A stretch of 35,845 nucleotides of DNA, taken from IMG/VR virus record IMGVR_UViG_3300032289_000379, positions 1 to 35,845 of that record. One strand, written 5' to 3'. The notes beneath the pieces were generated by a model, which was given only the letters and a program-made list of their open reading frames with translations, was not told where the DNA came from and made no database searches. The position numbers were made by a program, and so were the translations under genes. This document shows, one piece after another, positions 32,332 through 35,845 of the stretch. The stretch is from a virus. Position 1 is the stretch's first letter. Each line of letters begins with the position of its first letter.

Positions 32332-32538
32332 ATGAACTACGATGAATTTGTTGCTATGCAACAGCAAGAAGAACGCCTAGAACTAGCTTTGGAGCGCATG
32401 GAAGCTGGTGATTTCTTATCCGATGATGATGTTTCTATTATTCGTTGGGCGTGTGGTAAACCTTCCAAACCAAAGTCAAAACTATCCCCAGTATTTGAGG
32501 ATTGGGCAACTATTTTCCGTAAACAAGGAGTAATTTAA
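32332..32538 (+). CDS. Small acidic early protein
   Basis: The 68-residue protein reads MNYDEFVAMQQQEERLEL at its start. It is helical and acidic in the first half, then Lys/Pro-rich (GKPSKPKSKLSP) before a hydrophobic end. No family was recognised. It is the first gene of the early rightward operon. The ATG at 32332 is fixed by AGGAG upstream; a longer frame from 32314 would run into the leader hairpin. Its stop overlaps the SSB-like start (TAATG). Confidence 0.8.
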   Translation: MNYDEFVAMQQQEERLELALERMEAGDFLSDDDVSIIRWACGKPSKPKSKLSPVFEDWATIFRKQGVI

Positions 32539-33170
32539 TGATAATCAGAGAAAACCGTACAGAATCAACTTTTAAAATACCGCCATCAGGTTCATTCCTA
32601 GGGCGTTTATACAGAATCCTAGACCTTGGCACTCAAAAGGTTGAATGGCAAGGTGCAATCAAGATGCAACGCAAGCTGATGTTTAGCTTTGAGCTACATG
32701 GCGAAGATAACGATGGCCACCCATTAACAACCAATGATGGCAAGCCATTAATGATTTCTAAACGCTACACAATGTCTTTGGGCGAGCAATCAACGCTCCG
32801 TAAAGACTTGGAATCATGGCGCGGCAAAAAGTTTACAGCAGAAGAATTGCTAGGCTTTGACCTAAATGTATTGTTAGGTAAATTTGCTATGTGTAATGTC
32901 ACCCACAATGACCGTGAAGGCAAGACATACGCTAATTTGTCAGGTCTTAGCCAAGTGCCAGCAGCATTAAAAAAGTTGCCTGAACCTAATGGCGTAAACG
33001 AATTGATGATATTTAGCTTAGATGCTTTTGACCAAGCTAAGTTTGACAGCTTGTCTGACGGTCTTAAAGACATCATCAAGAAGTCTGCTGAATGGCGTGG
33101 CACTAACGGTGAAGAAGAAGCAAACAAAGCCGTTGCTATTGCTACGCTTGACGATGACATGCCGTTTTAA
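32538..33170 (+). CDS. Single-stranded DNA-binding-like protein with SSB tail
   Basis: The 210-residue protein is beta-rich over its first 140 residues (GRLYRILDLGTQKVEW, KLMFSFELHGE, ISKRYTMSLGEQSTL). It ends DDDMPF, which matches the acidic SSB tip (DDDIPF) that recruits host replication proteins. Similar proteins occur in phage replication modules beside RecB-like exonucleases. I infer ssDNA binding during recombination or replication; the fold is not a clear E. coli SSB match. It is coupled by one base to the first early gene. Confidence 0.78.
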   Translation: MIIRENRTESTFKIPPSGSFLGRLYRILDLGTQKVEWQGAIKMQRKLMFSFELHGEDNDGHPLTTNDGKPLMISKRYTMSLGEQSTLRKDLESWRGKKFTAEELLGFDLNVLLGKFAMCNVTHNDREGKTYANLSGLSQVPAALKKLPEPNGVNELMIFSLDAFDQAKFDSLSDGLKDIIKKSAEWRGTNGEEEANKAVAIATLDDDMPF

Positions 33171-33217
33171 TTATTTTAGGGGGAAAGTGCTACCGACATC
33201 AGTACCCCATCTTAAAT
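33171..33217 (+). other. Leader with GC-rich hairpin before winged-helix gene
   Basis: After the SSB-like stop the sequence holds AGGGGG (33178-33183), then GTGCT-ACCGACATC-AGTAC (33187-33205) and CCC. The stem GTGCT/AGTAC with GGG/CCC outside it can fold between a possible ribosome-binding site and the ATG at 33218. Nothing closer than this resembles a ribosome-binding site for that gene. Confidence 0.4.
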
Positions 33218-33571
33218 ATGAACAGAAAAGAATTACTACAAAAAAAACTATTGCAACAGTTATCTGTTACGCCTATGACTCGCACAGAAATGGCTGAATT
33301 TTTAGAAGTATCCGTGGTGTTTGTAGCTCGTTACATTACCCAGCTTAGAACATCAAAGCAGATATACATTCACCATTACGAAAGAACGCCAAGGGGTAAA
33401 CCTAAGTCATTCTATGCAGCTGGTGATTTGCCTGATGCACCTGAGTTACCACCAATACCTCAACATGAGTTACAAAAGCGATATAGAGAACAAACTCACG
33501 GCAACTCAAAGCCTAAAAAGTTTGTTCCTCACATGGATGAAGCAGCCAGCTGGATGTTTAACCCAAAATGA
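33218..33571 (+). CDS. Winged-helix DNA-binding protein
   Basis: The 117-residue protein has an N-terminal winged helix (about 1-65): LLQQLSVTPMTRTEMAEFLE, VSVVFVARYITQL and a wing IYIHHYERTPRGKPKSFYAAG. The C-terminal half is Pro- and Lys-rich and probably disordered. It is likely an early transcription or replication regulator. The ATG has no close ribosome-binding site and follows a structured leader. Its stop overlaps the next small gene by four bases. Confidence 0.75.
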   Translation: MNRKELLQKKLLQQLSVTPMTRTEMAEFLEVSVVFVARYITQLRTSKQIYIHHYERTPRGKPKSFYAAGDLPDAPELPPIPQHELQKRYREQTHGNSKPKKFVPHMDEAASWMFNPK

Positions 33572-33666
33572 TGACTATATTGTGGGTGGTATTGGGTGGT
33601 TTTGGAATGCTGGCTTTGGCCATATTGTCTATTTTGCTTGCTTTATGGTGGACTCAAAATGACTAA
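33568..33666 (+). CDS. Very small membrane protein (32 aa)
   Basis: This short gene begins MMTILWVVLGGFGMLALAI and ends LWWTQND. It is a single hydrophobic helix with a short polar tail. Its ATG overlaps the preceding stop as ATGA, and its own end overlaps the next gene by eight bases, which supports it as a real gene. Role unknown; small early membrane peptides can be superinfection or membrane-modifying factors. Confidence 0.6.
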   Translation: MMTILWVVLGGFGMLALAILSILLALWWTQND

Positions 33667-33823
33667 GATAGCCATTAGAACCGCTTGGGTTGCGTTATTT
33701 ATTGTTTTAGTGGTGTTGGCCTATGGTCATGGCTACAAAAGCGGTAAACACGCTCAATTAACGATGGATGCAGTTATGCAAATAGCTAAATCCAATTTCA
33801 AATGCACAATGGAAAACAAATGA
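33659..33823 (+). CDS. Small single-TM protein
   Basis: The 54-residue protein starts MTKIAIRTAWVALFIVLVV and has one transmembrane helix at about 8-25, followed by a basic soluble part (GHGYKSGKHAQ) and a helical end. The ATG at 33659 is preferred to a longer reading from 33596 because the extra 21 residues overlap the previous gene entirely. Its TGA overlaps the exonuclease start (ATGA). No family was recognised. Confidence 0.65.
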   Translation: MTKIAIRTAWVALFIVLVVLAYGHGYKSGKHAQLTMDAVMQIAKSNFKCTMENK

Positions 33824-34566
33824 TAATCAAACAAAAAAATAGCGAATCCTCTCACTGGTATACCAAGACTGGTGAATCAGCGTATCAAGTAGAAGGCAAA
33901 ACAGGTCTAAGAGCCACCACCTTGCGTGATGCTCGTAAGCTAGACCTTGTGCCTAGCGTAACCACTATCTTGGGTGTGGCAGCTAAACCAGCGCTAACCC
34001 ATTGGTTGCAGACTCAGGTGTTGTTATCAGCTTTGACATTACCAAGAGAGCCAAATGAACCTGAAAGCAACTGGCTTGAGCGTGTAATGGCTGACTCAAA
34101 GGTTCAAGGCAAACAAGCAGCTGAACGCGGTACGGCTATTCACGGCATCATTGAAAGCTACTTTGAGCAAGTTTACTTACCTGAGTGGCCAGAATATGTG
34201 CGCAACATTGACAAAGCCCTTGCTGATGCGTTTGGTAATCAATTATGGCTATCAGAAAAGTCATTTGCGCATGAGTTAGGCTATGGTGGCAAGATTGACT
34301 TATCAGCCCAGAACTTAGTCGTGGACTTTAAGACCAAAGAAACCGCTTTGGATAAGGTTGAGCCATACCATGAACATGAGATGCAGCTGGCAGCGTATTG
34401 CGTGGGTCTTGGCTACAAGCTTGAAGAATGCAGAGCAGCAATTGTATTTGTCAATGGCACTACCAATGAGGTAAAGTTATGCGAAATACCCCCTGATTCC
34501 CTGAAGTCGGCATGGGAATGCTTTACTCATCTTTTAGCGTTTTACAAGCTAAAGAACAATATTTAA
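33820..34566 (+). CDS. PD-(D/E)XK exonuclease, RecB/Cas4-like
   Basis: The 248-residue protein shows the nuclease motifs in order: RGTAIHGIIE (H108), GYGGKIDL (D160), VVDFKTKE (D169, K171) and the RecB motif MQLAAYCVG (Q189, Y193). An N-terminal segment with LVPSVTTILGV is typical of phage members. It would resect dsDNA ends for recombination with the SSB-like protein encoded three genes earlier. The ATG at 33820, in an ATGA overlap, is preferred to 33802. No iron-sulphur cysteine set is visible. Confidence 0.88.
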   Translation: MIIKQKNSESSHWYTKTGESAYQVEGKTGLRATTLRDARKLDLVPSVTTILGVAAKPALTHWLQTQVLLSALTLPREPNEPESNWLERVMADSKVQGKQAAERGTAIHGIIESYFEQVYLPEWPEYVRNIDKALADAFGNQLWLSEKSFAHELGYGGKIDLSAQNLVVDFKTKETALDKVEPYHEHEMQLAAYCVGLGYKLEECRAAIVFVNGTTNEVKLCEIPPDSLKSAWECFTHLLAFYKLKNNI

Positions 34567-34661
34567 AGCGTGGTTAAGCCGTCAAACAAGGATGCAACAA
34601 TCCAACGGTTTTACGGCTTTCTCGTTGGTTGCTAGTAGTTGCCAAATTGTCACGCCCCAAA
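34567..34661 (+). other. Spacer between exonuclease gene and tRNA
   Basis: No open reading frame of note lies here. Besides the long hairpin at 34576-34619, CCAACG (34602-34607) and CGTTGG (about 34623-34628) form a second, mutually exclusive inverted repeat, so the spacer can fold in two ways upstream of the tRNA. Confidence 0.5.
34576..34619 (+). terminator. Structured hairpin after exonuclease gene
   Basis: AAGCCGT (34576-34582) pairs with ACGGCTT (34613-34619). Nested pairs AAAC/GTTT and GGAT/ATCC surround a GCAACA loop, giving about 15 pairs. It is followed by only a short TTTCT, so termination may be partial or the hairpin may be a processing site for the downstream tRNA. Confidence 0.55.
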
Positions 34662-34737
34662 TGCCTTGTAGCTCAGTTGGTAGAGCAACGGACTGTTAAT
34701 CCGTGGGTCGCTGGTTCAAGCCCAGCCGAGGCAGCCA
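34662..34737 (+). tRNA. tRNA-Asn (anticodon GUU), CCA encoded
   Basis: All cloverleaf parts are present: acceptor TGCCTTG pairs with CGAGGCA, D arm GCTC/GAGC, anticodon arm ACGGA/TCCGT around CTGTTAA (anticodon GTT at 34695-34697), T arm GCTGG/CCAGC around TTCAAGC, discriminator G and an encoded CCA. It should be functional. It sits between the exonuclease and the second early promoter and may supply Asn codons AAC/AAT. No integrase is present to suggest an attachment site. Confidence 0.96.
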
Positions 34738-34760
34738 CTGTTGTAAAAAAACAACACCAT

Positions 34761-34781
34761 ATTAGGACTTTCCCTAATTTT
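34761..34781 (+). terminator. Weak rho-independent terminator after tRNA
   Basis: ATTAGG-ACTTTC-CCTAAT (34761-34778) is a perfect 6-bp stem followed by TTT G. It lies 24 bases after the tRNA CCA and before the next promoter. A second inverted repeat TGTTGT/ACAACA (34739-34756) flanks an A-run but has no U tract. Confidence 0.6.
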
Positions 34782-34792
34782 GTAAATATTTC

Positions 34793-34821
34793 TTGCATTA
34801 CTGTTTAAGTTGGCTTAATCT
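34793..34821 (+). promoter_or_regulatory. Second early promoter, same design as 32265-32293
   Basis: TTGCAT (34793-34798), a 17-base spacer and TAATCT (34816-34821) give a moderate sigma70 promoter. As in the first promoter the -10 is preceded by GCT, and the leader hairpin starts six bases after it. It drives the small-gene operon running through the contig join. Confidence 0.75.
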
Positions 34822-34827
34822 GTCGTT

Positions 34828-34843
34828 ACTGCAACATCGCAGT
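34828..34843 (+). promoter_or_regulatory. 5'-leader hairpin, copy 2
   Basis: ACTGC-AACATC-GCAGT repeats copy 1 with only two loop bases changed, in the same place relative to promoter and ribosome-binding site (AGGAG at 34852-34856). Confidence 0.7.
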
Positions 34844-34863
34844 GAGTAAATAGGAGAAGCAAA

Positions 34864-35037
34864 ATGAATGTAATTGAAATCTACAAACAAGAAGCAAGAT
34901 ACAACCCTAGAATCCGCGCTACAGTTGGTGGTGCTTGGATGGCCGTTTGCGATAACGGTGATGAGTTCCCAGTTTGCCGTGACTATGAAGCTAAGTCTGA
35001 AGCTGAAGTTCGTGCAATTCTTAACTCAAACAAATAA
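34864..35037 (+). CDS. Small early protein (57 aa)
   Basis: This gene starts MNVIEIYKQEARYNPRIRAT and includes GAWMAVCDNGDEFPVCRDY before a helical end. A strong AGGAG lies eight bases before the ATG, directly after the leader hairpin, so it should be well expressed. No family was recognised; the fold appears to be a small alpha-beta. It heads the operon driven by the 34.8-kb promoter. Confidence 0.82.
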   Translation: MNVIEIYKQEARYNPRIRATVGGAWMAVCDNGDEFPVCRDYEAKSEAEVRAILNSNK

Positions 35038-35047
35038 GGGGTAAATC

Positions 35048-35332
35048 ATGCAAGCACTAGATATTAAATTAACAAATGTAGATAAGTTGGGTTTGTTGAT
35101 GGCCCAGATTGCTGAGTTGCAAGAACAAGCTGAAGCAATCAAAGATGAAATCAAAAACGCTGGCGAAGGCCACATTGAAGGCAATTTGTACAAAGCCTGT
35201 GTTAGCTTGTCACAACGCAAAGTTGTTGATAACAAAGCTGTGTTTGAACAAGCCAATGTTCCACAAAGCTTGATTGATGCCAACACAAAAACTACCGCAG
35301 TTATCACTCTTAAAGTTACAGCGAGGAACTAA
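35048..35332 (+). CDS. Conserved phage coiled-coil protein
   Basis: The 94-residue protein has a coiled-coil start (VDKLGLLMAQIAELQEQAE, IKDEIKNAG) and a beta-rich second part (HIEGNLYKACVSLSQRKVVD; TTAVITLKVTARN). Short proteins of this pattern are widespread in phage early regions with no known role. An AAGGGG ribosome-binding site precedes the ATG. Confidence 0.75.
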   Translation: MQALDIKLTNVDKLGLLMAQIAELQEQAEAIKDEIKNAGEGHIEGNLYKACVSLSQRKVVDNKAVFEQANVPQSLIDANTKTTAVITLKVTARN

Positions 35333-35334
35333 TT

Positions 35335-35532
35335 ATGGACCAAAAAGAAATTGTTTTAAACCACCTTAAAAAAAGTAAATCAATCACTAGCTGGGATGCT
35401 ATTCAAAAGTATGGCATTACACGCTTGGCAGATGTAATTTTTAGATTGAAAAATAGTTATAACATTGTGACTATTATTGAAAAAGCAGAAGGCAAGCGTT
35501 GGGCCAAATACATTTACAGGGGTCAAAAATGA
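35335..35532 (+). CDS. Small helix-turn-helix protein (HTH_39-like)
   Basis: The 65-residue protein fits the phage HTH_39 pattern: VLNHLKKSKSITSWDAIQKY, GITRLADVIFRLKN, then a short wing ending WAKYIYRGQK. Probably a DNA-binding regulator of early genes. Its TGA overlaps the next ATG (ATGA at 35529-35532). Confidence 0.8.
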   Translation: MDQKEIVLNHLKKSKSITSWDAIQKYGITRLADVIFRLKNSYNIVTIIEKAEGKRWAKYIYRGQK

Positions 35533-35705
35533 TGAAATTAGATAACATCAATTGGAAATACACTCCAGCAGCCAAGACCAACATTGCAGAAACATTGCGT
35601 AGACTTGGCTTTGAACCGCCTAGTGAAGATTTACGGTATCAAGAAAAGTGGTCAAGATACCGCAACGCTTCAACAATCAATGAAATCAAACAAGGGGGTT
35701 TCTGA
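35529..35705 (+). CDS. Small basic protein of unknown function
   Basis: The 58-residue protein reads MMKLDNINWKYTPAAKTN near the start, with helical TLRRLGFEPPSEDLRYQEKW following. No family was recognised. The ATG at 35529 is chosen from its ATGA overlap and AGGGG ribosome-binding site; a longer reading from 35499 overlaps the previous gene by 34 bases. It abuts the join-spanning gene. Confidence 0.72.
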   Translation: MMKLDNINWKYTPAAKTNIAETLRRLGFEPPSEDLRYQEKWSRYRNASTINEIKQGGF

Positions 35706-35845
35706 TGAACGAAGAACTATTAAAAAGCTATTGGTCACAGGTAAACGATATTGAGCAATTAAACTGTAAATTGAACAATTGCCAATCTATTATTGTTTTA
35801 TGTGCAGAAAGAACGCTTGGTGAGGAATCAGGAGCATTGTGGGCT
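35705..35845 (+). CDS. Join-spanning small protein, 5' part
   Basis: This is the first 47 codons of the 81-residue protein completed at 1-228. It begins MNEELLKSYWSQVNDIEQLN at a TGATG overlap with the preceding stop. The contig end interrupts it only because of the chosen opening point. Confidence 0.8.
   Translation, partial: MNEELLKSYWSQVNDIEQLNCKLNNCQSIIVLCAERTLGEESGALWA
35723..35845. repeat. Terminal direct repeat (right copy)
   Basis: Identical to bases 1-123; see the left copy. Confidence 0.95.

Noticed and set aside
33022-33297. 91-codon plus-strand frame over the end of the SSB-like gene
   Set aside because: It overlaps two well-supported genes out of frame and has no start signal.
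34662-34737. tRNA-Asn considered as an integration site (attP)
   Set aside because: The tRNA is complete, has its own CCA and no integrase gene is present anywhere in the circular map.
34739-34756. TGTTGT/ACAACA inverted repeat as terminator
   Set aside because: The loop is the A-run and no U tract follows; the hairpin at 34761-34778 is the better terminator.

Overview
The window is one complete tailed-phage genome (Caudoviricetes, podovirus-like gene content) of about 35.7 kb. Bases 1-123 recur exactly at 35723-35845, and an 81-residue gene reads in frame across that join, so the molecule is circular or circularly permuted with a unique length of 35,722 bp. No host genes, integrase, DNA polymerase, RNA polymerase or tail-tube/tape-measure set were recognised. 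The host cannot be read from the sequence. The P22-like portal, M15 endolysin, Ref-like nuclease, RusA and YdaU-like protein suggest a Gram-negative bacterium, probably freshwater or environmental (inference).

Layout. A divergent control region at 32221-32331 splits the genome. Rightward: a strong sigma70-type promoter drives a short early operon of SSB-like protein, winged-helix protein, two small membrane proteins and a RecB/Cas4-like exonuclease. This is followed by a structured spacer, a tRNA-Asn, and a second promoter of the same design that drives small genes running through the contig join to 434. Leftward: a Cro/YdaS-like repressor, then a 95-base structured RNA element (31870-31970), then a YdaU-like replication protein and small genes. 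The leftward series continues with a Ref-like nuclease, RusA, a zinc ribbon and a DUF5856-like protein, several small basic proteins, two putative ejected proteins, TerS, TerL, portal, the fibre module, scaffold, capsid, adaptor, tail hub, ejection proteins, a second short fibre and the lysis cluster, ending at 504.

The genes form tightly packed operons: most neighbours overlap by 1-4 bases (ATGA or TAATG), and this was used to correct several starts. Clear rho-independent terminators follow the capsid-accessory genes (10814-10837, 11491-11523), and a good extended -10 promoter restarts the adaptor/tail operon at 10788-10796.

How it works together: TerS/TerL and portal package DNA into a capsid made with scaffold. 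The adaptor and beta-propeller hub close the head, and several large alpha-helical or glycine-rich proteins are probably ejected with the DNA. Recombination is served by SSB-like protein, exonuclease, Ref-like nuclease and RusA, with polymerase borrowed from the host. M15 endolysin and a three-TM holin lyse the cell.

The most interesting signals are the structured RNA between repressor and replication gene, the matched operators and 5'-leader hairpins on the early promoters, and a glycosyltransferase whose coding frame extends upstream of any ordinary start codon.
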